DNA of 64,000 nucleotides, from positions 62,001 through 126,000 of the forward strand of contig JBNLGG010000005.1 of the NCBI GenBank assembly GCA_050305935.1. Reading direction: 5' to 3'. The DNA comes from CAJXNP01 sp050305935. GTDB taxonomy: Bacteria > Bacteroidota > Bacteroidia > Cytophagales > Cyclobacteriaceae. Positions 18,854 to 27,705 of this stretch are shown piece after piece. The notes beneath the pieces were generated by a model. The model searched no databases, was not told the DNA's origin, and was given only the letters and a program-made list of their open reading frames with translations. Both the position numbers and the translations under genes were made by a program. Position 1 is the first letter of the stretch; every line of letters starts with the position of its first letter.

Positions 18854-20062
18854 ATGTTCATTTTGAAGATATTATATAGTACGTTTCAATACGTACTTTT
18901 TTTTTATTTCACCTACTCTACTATTTACAATCTTACCCTTGCTGTTGCTTCCCTTTTTACCCGGAAGCTGAAAAAGAATCAAGGTTCCGTTTACCAGAGG
19001 TTTTGTGTGTTAATACCAGCCTATAAAGAAGACGGTGTGATTATTGAGTCGGTTGAAAAAGCGCTTCTACAGGATTATTCATCAGATGTTTTTAAGATTT
19101 TTGTGATAGCCGATTCCCTTCAAAAAGGGACATTGCAAAAATTAAAAAGCCTTCCTGTAGAAGTGATTGTTGTTTCCTTTGAAATCAGCACCAAAGTAAA
19201 AGCACTTAATGCGGCGCTGGATTCTATCACCGAACATTTCGATGGCTGCGTTCTCCTTGATGCAGACAACCACATGGATCGAAATTTTCTAAAAAAGGCC
19301 AATGAACTGCTTGGTACTCACTATTTGTCCATTCAAGGGCAACGGTTGCCAAAAAACACTTCTACCACCATGTCATTTTTAGATGGGTTAAGCGAGTCAA
19401 TCAATACGAATATTTTCAGAAAAGGCTCTTTCAATATTGGCTTGTCTTCCTCCATTTCGGGTTCGGGATATGTGGCAGATTTTAGTCTGATAAAAAATGT
19501 ATTTGCAGAGATGGATTCTGTTTCAGGGTTTGACAAAGAACTGGAGATCAAATTGTTGATGCGAGGTGTCTCCACGGCTTACACCGATGAACTCATTATA
19601 TACGATGAGAAGGTATCCACCCAAAAGGATTTCAAAAATCAGAGAAGACGATGGATTTACAGTCAATACTTTTACCTGGCCAAATATTTAAAAACTGGCA
19701 TCAAGGCATTTTTCACCCTAAACTTTTCGTTGTGGAATAGTTCGTTCCTCCGCCATGCACAACTTCCGAGGTTTATCAACCTGGTGATACTGGCAGTCTT
19801 TTCGATCCTTTTTCCCGCTATCAACTACTTCATATCGATGGATTTTAAATCGATAGCGTGGGTGGCAATTTTATCTCTTAACTTACTATCGATATTGATC
19901 GCAATACCCGGAAAATACTATACAAAGCAGTTGCTTCTGGCTGCCTTGAAGCTCCCAATTACCTTTATCAACATGTTCAGCTTGTTATTTAAATTGAAAG
20001 GGGCAAACAAGAGATTTATCCATACGCCTCACAGAACAAATGGCGAAAGCCAAGAAAATTAG
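18854..20062 (+). CDS. Membrane glycosyltransferase, family 2
   Basis: A 402-residue GT-A enzyme: an N-terminal membrane anchor (residues 7-37), a catalytic domain about 45-290, then two to three membrane helices (about 305-375). Motifs: VLIPAYKED (nucleotide binding), LLDADNH (DxD-type metal site), GSGYV, DKELEIKLL (catalytic Asp/Glu region) and QRRRW (the Q-x-x-R-W motif of processive synthases). The architecture resembles IcaA/NodC-like polymer synthases, so extension of a cell-surface polysaccharide is likely, with the adjacent priming transferase. The donor sugar cannot be read from sequence. It begins six bases after the upstream gene and overlaps the convergent TerB-like gene by four bases. 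Confidence 0.88.
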   Translation: MFILKILYSTFQYVLFFYFTYSTIYNLTLAVASLFTRKLKKNQGSVYQRFCVLIPAYKEDGVIIESVEKALLQDYSSDVFKIFVIADSLQKGTLQKLKSLPVEVIVVSFEISTKVKALNAALDSITEHFDGCVLLDADNHMDRNFLKKANELLGTHYLSIQGQRLPKNTSTTMSFLDGLSESINTNIFRKGSFNIGLSSSISGSGYVADFSLIKNVFAEMDSVSGFDKELEIKLLMRGVSTAYTDELIIYDEKVSTQKDFKNQRRRWIYSQYFYLAKYLKTGIKAFFTLNFSLWNSSFLRHAQLPRFINLVILAVFSILFPAINYFISMDFKSIAWVAILSLNLLSILIAIPGKYYTKQLLLAALKLPITFINMFSLLFKLKGANKRFIHTPHRTNGESQEN

Positions 20063-20439
20063 CGTTTGTCATTGATGTTCATGTCAATGAGATCGTTGAT
20101 GATATTTGGGGCAAGGTTGAGTTTGATAGCCAGGTTTTTGCAGACCTTTACTTCCTCTTCATCAATTTTATTGTCGGCCATCATCATTTTTACAAGCTCG
20201 TTTAGGTGCTCGATTTTGAGTTTTTCACTGGAGGGGGGCGTAAATTTTACCGTTTCGGGATGTTTTTGAATTTCGTCAATATCGTTTTCTGACAGTTCGA
20301 GTTTAATCGCAATTTCCTTGATCAACTTTTTTTCCCTTTCGTCAAAAGTCCCGTCCGCTAATGCAATTTCGATCAGATTTTTAAGGTGGCTTTTTTTCCT
20401 GTCGTCGGCGTGGTTGTCAAAAACACTGAATAATCCCAT
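20059..20439 (-). CDS. TerB-like (tellurite resistance) family protein
   Basis: A 126-residue all-helical cytosolic protein with two repeated acidic helix-loop units: IEIALADGTFDEREKKLIKE and VKMMMADNKIDEEEVKVCKN. The repeated A-D-(G/N)-x-(F/I)-D-E-x-E pattern is the TerB/DjlA metal-binding signature. TerB-like proteins are linked to metal and stress responses, but the precise role of stand-alone copies is unknown. The gene is convergent with and overlaps the glycosyltransferase by four bases. It lies downstream of aconitase on the same strand, separated by the aconitase terminator. Confidence 0.85.
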   Translation of the reverse strand: MGLFSVFDNHADDRKKSHLKNLIEIALADGTFDEREKKLIKEIAIKLELSENDIDEIQKHPETVKFTPPSSEKLKIEHLNELVKMMMADNKIDEEEVKVCKNLAIKLNLAPNIINDLIDMNINDKR

Positions 20440-20504
20440 TTTACTGTTTTGCTGTTAAGGAACTAAATATAATTATTTATTGCCACGAATTTTTTCCAAT
20501 GAAC

Positions 20505-20547
20505 AACAAAAAACCCTCTTTTTGATTCGATTGATCAAAAAGAGGGT
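20505..20547 (-). terminator. Intrinsic terminator of aconitase
   Basis: A 14-base-pair stem (ACCCTCTTTTTGAT at 20513-20526 with ATCAAAAAGAGGGT at 20534-20547) and a 7-base loop. On the minus strand it is followed by TTTTTTGTTG. It lies 22 bases beyond the aconitase stop codon. Confidence 0.9.
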
Positions 20548-20568
20548 AGTAATATTGTTTTTAACTGA

Positions 20569-22836
20569 CTAATTCTTCTGTTGCTGCTTTATTAGATTTA
20601 AAGCGCTACCAGCTCTGAACCAATCTATCTGATTTTCATTGTATGTATGATTGGCTTTGATGGTATCCTGCGATCCATCGGCATGTTTAAATACAAGAGT
20701 CAACTGTTTATCAGGAGCCAATTCCTTCAGATCAATGATTTCAATTGTGTCATCTTCCTGAACTTTGTCGTAGTCGCTCTCATCGGCAAATGTCAATGCC
20801 AGCATTCCCTGTTTTTTAAGGTTCGTTTCATGGATACGCGCAAATGACTTTACGAGTACCACCCTCACGCCCAAATGCCTTGGCTCCATCGCGGCATGCT
20901 CTCTTGAGCTACCTTCACCGTAATTGTGGTCACCCACGACAATAGTTGGAATTCCTTTGGCTTTGTACGCCCGTTGTACTTTTGGAACGCCATCATATTC
21001 GCCTGTCAATTGGTTTTTTACGCTATCAGTCGCATCATTGAAATAGTTGACGGCACCGATTAGCATATTATTAGAGATATTATCCAAATGACCTCGGTAT
21101 CTTAGCCATGGTCCCGCCATTGAAATATGGTCGGTTGTACATTTTCCTTTGGCTTTGATCAATAATTTTAGCCCGCTCATGTTGTTGCCATCCCAGGGGG
21201 TGAATGGATCCAACAGTTGAAGTCGCTCAGAATCAGGTTTTACCACTACCTCAATGTTGCTTCCGTCTACTGCAGGAGCCTGGTACCCTGGATCATCTAC
21301 ATCAAATCCATTCGGAGGCAACTCATATCCTGTTGGAGGATCAAGCATCACTTCCTGGCCGTCTTCATTGATAAGTTTATCCTTAGCTGGGTTGAAATTT
21401 AAATCCCCCGCAATTGCCATCGCAGTGACAAGCTCTGGTGAGCCCACAAACGCATAGGTATTTGGGTTACCGTCGGCCCTCTTTGAGAAGTTCCTGTTGA
21501 AGGAATGAACGATGGTGTTTTTTTCACCTTTGTCAGCTCCCGGTCGATCCCACTGACCGATACAGGGTCCGCAAGCGTTGGCGAAGACTTTTCCACCTAT
21601 TTCGTGGAAAGTGTCAATAAAACCGTCCCGCTCAATGGTAAACCTCACCTGTTCAGATCCTGGTGTAATCGTAAATTCCGACTTTGTTTTCAATTTCTTT
21701 TTAGCTGCCTGGGCGGCAATAGACGCTGATCTTGAAATATCTTCGTAGGAAGAGTTTGTACAAGATCCAATCAGCCCAACTTCAATTTTTGTGGGCCAGC
21801 CATTTATCTTTGCTTCCTCACCCAACTGGGAGATAGGGGTGGCCCTGTCAGGAGTGAATGGCCCGTTCAAGTGAGGTTCCAATTCTGAAAGGTCTATTTC
21901 AATAAGCTGGTCGAAATATTTTTCAGGATTGTCATATACTTCTTTATCAGCCGTAAGATGCTCTTTTACTTTATTGGCCTCGTCCGCTACGTCGTCCCTT
22001 TTGGTAGCGCGTAAATACCTTTCCATTGAGGCGTCATACCCAAATGTTGAAGTTGTTGCACCAATTTCAGCACCCATGTTACAAATGGTACCTTTGCCTG
22101 TACAGGAAAGTGACTCAGCGCCAGGCCCGAAATATTCCACCACGCAACCGGTACCTCCTTTAACGGTCAGAATACCGGCTACCTTTAAAATGACATCTTT
22201 AGCTGACGCCCATCCACTCAGTTTTCCGGTCAATTTCACACCGATCAGTTTTGGGAATTTGAGTTCCCAAGCCATCCCTGCCATCACATCGACAGCGTCA
22301 GCTCCACCTACCCCGATCGCAATCATTCCCAATCCGCCAGCATTAACCGTGTGAGAATCTGTTCCGATCATCATTCCGCCCGGGAAAGCATAATTTTCCA
22401 AAACAACCTGATGGATAATACCAGCTCCAGGCTTCCAGAATCCAATGCCATACTTATTTGAGACGGAAGCCAGGAAATTAAAAACTTCATTGTTTTTGTT
22501 GATGGAATCCTGCAGGTCTTTGTCTGCGCCTAACTTGGCAAGGATCAAATGGTCTGCATGAACAGTAGAAGGTACTGCGGCTTTCTTTTTACCTGCCTGC
22601 ATAAATTGCAGCAGGGCCATTTGTGCCGTTGCATCTTGCATGGCTACCCTGTCAGGTGCGAAGTCTACATAAGATTTACCCCTGGAGTATTCCTCGGAAG
22701 GAGCCCCCTGAAATAAGTGACTGTAAAGTATTTTTTCGGTAAGTGTTAAAGGTCGGTTTAAAATTTTCTTTGCTGTATTCACCCTTTCTCCCATTCGGGT
22801 GTAGACAGCCTTGATCATATCAATATCAAATGCCAT
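20569..22836 (-). CDS. acn: Aconitate hydratase (mitochondrial type)
   Basis: TCA-cycle enzyme converting citrate to isocitrate through a [4Fe-4S] cluster. It has 755 residues, the size of the mitochondrial ACO2-like class common in Bacteroidota (shorter than the AcnA/IRP class of about 890). Cluster cysteines lie in GLIGSCTNSSYED and in ANACGPCIGQWDR. Other signatures are GTDSHTVNAGGLGMIAIGVGG and the C-terminal swivel domain with GDHNYGEGSSREHAAMEPRH, which binds substrate. It is monocistronic, with its own promoter and terminator. Bacterial gene names (acnA versus acnB) fit this clade poorly. Confidence 0.97.
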   Translation of the reverse strand: MAFDIDMIKAVYTRMGERVNTAKKILNRPLTLTEKILYSHLFQGAPSEEYSRGKSYVDFAPDRVAMQDATAQMALLQFMQAGKKKAAVPSTVHADHLILAKLGADKDLQDSINKNNEVFNFLASVSNKYGIGFWKPGAGIIHQVVLENYAFPGGMMIGTDSHTVNAGGLGMIAIGVGGADAVDVMAGMAWELKFPKLIGVKLTGKLSGWASAKDVILKVAGILTVKGGTGCVVEYFGPGAESLSCTGKGTICNMGAEIGATTSTFGYDASMERYLRATKRDDVADEANKVKEHLTADKEVYDNPEKYFDQLIEIDLSELEPHLNGPFTPDRATPISQLGEEAKINGWPTKIEVGLIGSCTNSSYEDISRSASIAAQAAKKKLKTKSEFTITPGSEQVRFTIERDGFIDTFHEIGGKVFANACGPCIGQWDRPGADKGEKNTIVHSFNRNFSKRADGNPNTYAFVGSPELVTAMAIAGDLNFNPAKDKLINEDGQEVMLDPPTGYELPPNGFDVDDPGYQAPAVDGSNIEVVVKPDSERLQLLDPFTPWDGNNMSGLKLLIKAKGKCTTDHISMAGPWLRYRGHLDNISNNMLIGAVNYFNDATDSVKNQLTGEYDGVPKVQRAYKAKGIPTIVVGDHNYGEGSSREHAAMEPRHLGVRVVLVKSFARIHETNLKKQGMLALTFADESDYDKVQEDDTIEIIDLKELAPDKQLTLVFKHADGSQDTIKANHTYNENQIDWFRAGSALNLIKQQQKN

Positions 22837-22886
22837 TTACATAAGTTTTAAATTGAAATATTCTTTCATCAAAAGCTGATGAGGTG

Positions 22887-22920
22887 CAAAGGTATAAAGA
22901 ATTGAATTTTTAAATGACAA
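22887..22920 (-). promoter_or_regulatory. Putative aconitase promoter
   Basis: Minus strand: TTG (22920-22918), 23-base spacer, TACCTTTG (22894-22887) followed by C. The -7 box is an exact TAnnTTTG, about 50 bases before the start codon. Confidence 0.65.
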
Positions 22921-23181
22921 TCCTCATGCTTTTTAAATTGCTGCAATTGCGATGTTGTTACGAAACGAGCCATGCTAATTGTTCTTTTTTTAATTATTTA
23001 AATGGTGGGCCATCCGTGAATAATTATTCAACAAGTGCAGCCTTCGAAAATTCAAAATCAACCCTTATTTAAAATCATTCTAAATTTCAAAATATAGTAT
23101 TGAAAATGAAACCTAAAATTTTAGAAATTGGCTTTTAAGTCTGAATATTGCATTCGATTTATCGAGGGTGTTCTTTCAATG

Positions 23182-23212
23182 TTTGAAATGAAGGCTTCGA
23201 GTATTACATTTG
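23182..23212 (+). promoter_or_regulatory. Consensus promoter of the actA respiratory operon
   Basis: TTTG (23182-23185), a spacer of exactly 19 bases, TACATTTG (23205-23212) followed by C. This is a perfect match to the Bacteroides sigma-ABfr consensus (TTTG-N19-TAnnTTTG). It lies 49 bases before the actA ATG. Confidence 0.85.
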
Positions 23213-23261
23213 CCGCTTCTAATTGTAGCGGAAGAAATCGAATTAAAAGATCAAATAATAA

Positions 23262-24527
23262 ATGAAAGTATCTTCTTGTTGTCGGAGGTTAACGTGTTTA
23301 GTATTTACTTTATTATTCCTCATAACTTCTAATTTAGCGTTTTCACAAGACGCAGGTGCATCTGAAATCCCTACTGATGAGGGCGTTATTTCATCTGGTC
23401 AAACGATTTTCAAAAATAATTGTAAACAGTGTCACTCTGTACACGAGCAGGTGATAGGTCCGGCCCTGAAGGAAGTCTACACAAGAAGACCGTTACCCTG
23501 GATTCAAGGTTTTATCAGAAATTCGCAAGGAGTCATCCAAAGTGGTGATGACTATGCGGTAAAACTTTTTGAAAAATTCAAGCCTGCCGTTATGCCTTCG
23601 TTTGACTTTTCAGATGAAGAAATCCTGTCCATCATGGCTTACGTCAAGCATGAGACTGAGAACCCTCCAGTAGCAGCTGGAACCGAGGCAGCAGCCGATG
23701 GAGGAACCGCGGCTGCGCAGGGTGGAACGGTCGCTTCCGGTTACGTGACATTCATTCTGGTAGCGCTCGTCATTGTGCTTGTGCTGATCCTGGTAGTATT
23801 GGGAGTTTTAATATCAGTTGTTACTAAATACATAAAACAAAAAGAGCAACTGGATGAGGCTGACCAGGAATTAGTTGACCAAAGATTTAGCCTCGCAAAG
23901 CTGGCTAAAAGCTCAGGCTTCATCTGGATTGTGACTTTTGTTTTTACAGCCATCGTGTTGAAGACTGTCGTTGACGGCTTGTTCACCATCGGCGTTCAGC
24001 AAGGCTATGAACCTACACAGCCAATTGCATTTTCGCACAAGTTACATGCGGGAGATTTTAAAATTGATTGTAATTACTGCCACACCGGTGTGAGGAAAAG
24101 TAAAAATGCCAACATCCCATCTCCAAATATTTGTATGAATTGCCACAGCGGTATTACTAAAGTAACCGGGGCAACAGAACCATCCAAGGAGATCCAAAAG
24201 ATATACGGTTATATAGAAAGAGGTGAACCAATCGAATGGGTGAGGGTTCACAACCTTCCTGATCTTGCTTATTTTAACCATGCGCAACATGTAAAGGTGG
24301 GGGGAATTGAGTGCCAGACATGCCATGGCCCTGTTGAGACGATGGAAGTGGTAGCGCAAAATGCTAACCTGACGATGGGTTGGTGTATAAACTGCCATCG
24401 CGAGACACAAATTAAAGCTGATAACAGCTATTACGATAAGCTTGTGGAATTGCATTCTGAAAAAAGCAATGAACCTATGGTAGTTAAAGATATTGGAGGT
24501 TTAGAATGCGCAAAATGTCATTATTAA
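23262..24527 (+). CDS. actA: Alternative complex III subunit ActA, multiheme cytochrome c
   Basis: Periplasmic multiheme subunit of the quinol:electron-acceptor oxidoreductase that replaces cytochrome bc1. It has 421 residues with a signal peptide (residues 1-29, FSQ-D). Six CxxCH heme sites are visible. CKQCH in the N-terminal segment (about residue 53), with a downstream Met-rich PAVMPSFDFSDEEIL, looks like a complete mono-heme cytochrome c domain. Then come two hydrophobic segments (about 160-190 and 220-240), then CNYCH, CMNCH, CQTCH, CINCH and CAKCH. The last five form the usual pentaheme ActA module; the N-terminal domain is an added fusion. It is the first gene of the operon. Confidence 0.93.
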   Translation: MKVSSCCRRLTCLVFTLLFLITSNLAFSQDAGASEIPTDEGVISSGQTIFKNNCKQCHSVHEQVIGPALKEVYTRRPLPWIQGFIRNSQGVIQSGDDYAVKLFEKFKPAVMPSFDFSDEEILSIMAYVKHETENPPVAAGTEAAADGGTAAAQGGTVASGYVTFILVALVIVLVLILVVLGVLISVVTKYIKQKEQLDEADQELVDQRFSLAKLAKSSGFIWIVTFVFTAIVLKTVVDGLFTIGVQQGYEPTQPIAFSHKLHAGDFKIDCNYCHTGVRKSKNANIPSPNICMNCHSGITKVTGATEPSKEIQKIYGYIERGEPIEWVRVHNLPDLAYFNHAQHVKVGGIECQTCHGPVETMEVVAQNANLTMGWCINCHRETQIKADNSYYDKLVELHSEKSNEPMVVKDIGGLECAKCHY

Positions 24528-24557
24528 TAATTCTTGAATAATTCCCTTTTAGATTAT

Positions 24558-27500
24558 ATGGAAAATAAAAAGAAGATTTACTGGAAAGGTATTGAACAAC
24601 TGAACAAAGAACCTGAATTTCTGAAGTATCAGTCGAAGGAATTTCCTGAATATTTACCAGTTAACGGGGAAAAAGTAGAAGGATCGGGAAGTTCAAGAAG
24701 GGACTTTTTAAAGTTGATGGGCTTTAGCGTGGCTGCAGCATCGCTTGCGGCATGCGAAGCGCCGGTTAGAAAGGCAATACCTTATCTGAATAAACCAGTT
24801 GAGGTTGATCCCGGAATTGCCAACTACTACGCATCTACCTATATAAATGGGGGGGATTATTGCAGCATTCTGGTAAAGACCCGTGAAGGAAGGCCGATTA
24901 AAATAGAAGGGAACAAGCTTTCAAAGATATCTGGAGGTGGTACCAGCGCACAAGTGGAGGCATCTGTTTTATCTCTATATGATAAAGCGAGAATTACTGA
25001 TCCTTTTATTGGTGAGGCAAAATCATCCTGGGAAGAAGTAGACACCCAGATCAAGACAAAATTAGCAAGTATCGTAGCGAAAGGTGGCAAAATCGCCATT
25101 GTTTCCAAAACAATATTAAGCCCTACCACGAGAAGGGTGATCGATGAATTTATTGCCAAGTACCCTGGATCGGAATTAGTAGTTTACGATCCAATTTCAT
25201 CAAATGGCCTCTTAAATGCCAATGCAATAAGCTTCGGAAAAAGAGCGGTTCCTAATTACGCTTTTAATAAGGTTGATGTAGTGGTGAGCTTCTCCGCAGA
25301 TTTTCTTGGTACCTGGATCAATCCAATTAAATTCGCTGCCGATTTTGCTCAAACAAGGAAGCTAGGAAAGAATAAAAAGGCGATGTCGCGGCTTTATTCT
25401 TTCGAATCTAACCTCTCTTTGACAGGATCAAATGCTGATTACAGAATACCGGTGAGATCGTCAAGTGAAGGCCTGCTAGTCGTGGCATTATATAATGAGG
25501 TATTAAAGAAAGCAGGACTCCCTGTTACAAAAACAAATGTAATTGAGGAAGCAGCATCAATTCAAAAGGCTGCAAATGATCTTTGGAATGCCAGAGGGAA
25601 ATCCTTGGTAGTTTCCGGATCCAATGATGAAAATGTTCAAATTGTTGTTAACAAGATCAATGACCTACTAGGTAACTATGGAAAAACAATTGACTTGGTG
25701 AACCACCTGAACCTTCGTCAGGGCGATGATACCGCCATGAGTAAATTTGTTGATTCATTGAATGGAGGAAGGACAAACGGGGTTATATTCCTAAACTGTA
25801 ATCCTGTGTATGATCACTTCAGGGGAGCAGAAATTAGTGAAGCAATTGGTAAACTTGATCTTTCGGTTTCTACTTCGGATCGCATAGACGAGACTGCTGA
25901 TATTTCAGAATATAAAGCACCAGATCATCATTTCCTGGAATCATGGAATGATGCTGAACCGGCGAGAGGAAGTTTTAGCTTGACTCAGCCAACTATTTCG
26001 CCGCTATTTAATACCCGACAATCAGGGGATTCATTGTTATCCTGGGCAGGAGCTGGAAAAAGTTATTACGATTTCCTACAGGAAAATTGGAAAGAAAATC
26101 AATTTGCTTCTCAGTCAAAAGAAAGTAATTTTCAACATTTCTGGGATCAAAGCTTACATGATGGAGTGTTTACAACGGCATCTTCAGAGGAAACCGAAGA
26201 ACTATCATTTAATGTAGAAATAAGTAATGTTCTTCAATCGATCGCAAAAAATTATACTGCTACAAACAGTAATCCAGAACTTGTACTTTATACTAAAATA
26301 AGTATGGGTGATGGTAGCCAGGCGAATAATCCATGGCTACAGGAATTGCCAGATCCGATTTCAAAAGCCTGTTGGGATAATTACCTGACAGTTTCACAAA
26401 AGTGGGCGGAGGAAAATGGCGTGAAGATGGTGGAAAGCAAAACCAAACTTGGAATTGTATCAGCAAATGGCAGTGAATTCAAGTTACCGATCCTGGTTCA
26501 ACCAGGGCAAAAGGAGGGAACATTTGGTATTGCTCTTGGCTATGGAAGAAAAAAAGCAGGTAAAGTTGCTGAAAATATCGGTGTAAATGTATTTCCTCTA
26601 TTAGGAGCAAAAAATGCAAATTTGAATGGTACTATTTCGGAGGGCGTGGCCTTAAGTGTTACAACTGAAGAATATGACCTTGCTCAAACACAGACTCACC
26701 ATACATTTATGGCGAGAGAAAACGTCATTCAGGAAGCTACATTGAGTGACTATAAAAATGATCCGGAAGCTGGCAGGTTCCATCCTCACATTGCTACTTC
26801 AGATGTTTTAGCGAAAGAATTGGGACTGGAAAAAGGTAGTGTGCCTCCAAGGGCTATCTCATTATGGAAAGGACATGAATACCCAAACCATCATTGGGCA
26901 ATGGCCATTGACCTTAACTCTTGTACCGGATGCAGTGCTTGTACTATTTCGTGCCAGGCTGAAAATAACGTTCCAGTGGTTGGAAAGGATGAGGTTGTAG
27001 CCAGAAGGGAGATGCATTGGATCAGGATAGATAGGTATTATAGCAGTGATGCTGATAAAAGTGACAGAATTGGTCTGGAAAAGGCTTCCTCAAATCCTGA
27101 AGTGACTTTCATGCCAATGATGTGTCAGCAGTGTAACAATGCCCCTTGCGAGACGGTTTGTCCGGTTGCTGCAACAACACACAGCACAGAAGGCTTGAAT
27201 CAAATGACTTATAACAGATGTATCGGAACAAGGTATTGCGCGAACAACTGTCCTTATAAAGTAAGAAGGTTCAACTGGTTTAAATACCATGACAATAACG
27301 ATCGCTTTGATATGAACTCATCTATGAGTAGCGATTTGGGCAAGATGGTACTCAATCCTGATGTAACAGTGCGGTCAAGAGGTGTCATGGAGAAATGTAG
27401 TTTCTGCGTACAAAGAATCCAGGCTGGAAAATTGGAAGCAAAAAAAGAAGGGCGAAGACCTGTGGATGGTGAGATCACTACGGCATGTGCATCCGCCTGT

Positions 27501-27695
27501 CCTACGAATGCGATTGTTTTTGGAGATCTTAAAGATCCGAACAGTAAGGTAGTTGAGCTGCTTCAATTTGAGGAAAGCGAAAAATTCCAGGAAGTGAAAG
27601 AGCCGCGGGCATTCAATGTATTGGAAGATATAAATGTGAAGCCAAACATTTGGTACTTCACTAAAATTAGAAATAAAGACGAAGAATTAGCATAA
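24558..27695 (+). CDS. actB: Alternative complex III subunit ActB, iron-sulfur protein (molybdopterin-oxidoreductase-like)
   Basis: A large extracytoplasmic subunit, about 1045 residues. Its N-terminal part resembles molybdopterin oxidoreductases but is known to lack the cofactor in this complex. The C-terminal part is an Fe-S protein with four cysteine clusters: CTGCSACTISC, CQQCNNAPCETVCP, CIGTRYCANNCP, and CSFC with CASACP. A Tat-type twin-arginine motif (SRRDFLKLMGF) lies about 50 residues from the N-terminus, followed by a lipobox-like SLAAC, so the protein is probably exported folded and lipidated. The ATG at 24558 is preferred over an in-frame TTG at 24534. Confidence 0.94.
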   Translation: MENKKKIYWKGIEQLNKEPEFLKYQSKEFPEYLPVNGEKVEGSGSSRRDFLKLMGFSVAAASLAACEAPVRKAIPYLNKPVEVDPGIANYYASTYINGGDYCSILVKTREGRPIKIEGNKLSKISGGGTSAQVEASVLSLYDKARITDPFIGEAKSSWEEVDTQIKTKLASIVAKGGKIAIVSKTILSPTTRRVIDEFIAKYPGSELVVYDPISSNGLLNANAISFGKRAVPNYAFNKVDVVVSFSADFLGTWINPIKFAADFAQTRKLGKNKKAMSRLYSFESNLSLTGSNADYRIPVRSSSEGLLVVALYNEVLKKAGLPVTKTNVIEEAASIQKAANDLWNARGKSLVVSGSNDENVQIVVNKINDLLGNYGKTIDLVNHLNLRQGDDTAMSKFVDSLNGGRTNGVIFLNCNPVYDHFRGAEISEAIGKLDLSVSTSDRIDETADISEYKAPDHHFLESWNDAEPARGSFSLTQPTISPLFNTRQSGDSLLSWAGAGKSYYDFLQENWKENQFASQSKESNFQHFWDQSLHDGVFTTASSEETEELSFNVEISNVLQSIAKNYTATNSNPELVLYTKISMGDGSQANNPWLQELPDPISKACWDNYLTVSQKWAEENGVKMVESKTKLGIVSANGSEFKLPILVQPGQKEGTFGIALGYGRKKAGKVAENIGVNVFPLLGAKNANLNGTISEGVALSVTTEEYDLAQTQTHHTFMARENVIQEATLSDYKNDPEAGRFHPHIATSDVLAKELGLEKGSVPPRAISLWKGHEYPNHHWAMAIDLNSCTGCSACTISCQAENNVPVVGKDEVVARREMHWIRIDRYYSSDADKSDRIGLEKASSNPEVTFMPMMCQQCNNAPCETVCPVAATTHSTEGLNQMTYNRCIGTRYCANNCPYKVRRFNWFKYHDNNDRFDMNSSMSSDLGKMVLNPDVTVRSRGVMEKCSFCVQRIQAGKLEAKKEGRRPVDGEITTACASACPTNAIVFGDLKDPNSKVVELLQFEESEKFQEVKEPRAFNVLEDINVKPNIWYFTKIRNKDEELA

Positions 27696-27705
27696 AACAA
27701 TATTT

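Larger units (their letters stand above)
22837..23261. other. Divergent promoter region, aconitase / alternative complex III
   Basis: A 425-base AT-rich spacer carrying the aconitase promoter on the minus strand at its left end and the actA promoter on the plus strand at its right end. I see no reading frame or strong hairpin in the middle. Confidence 0.7.
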
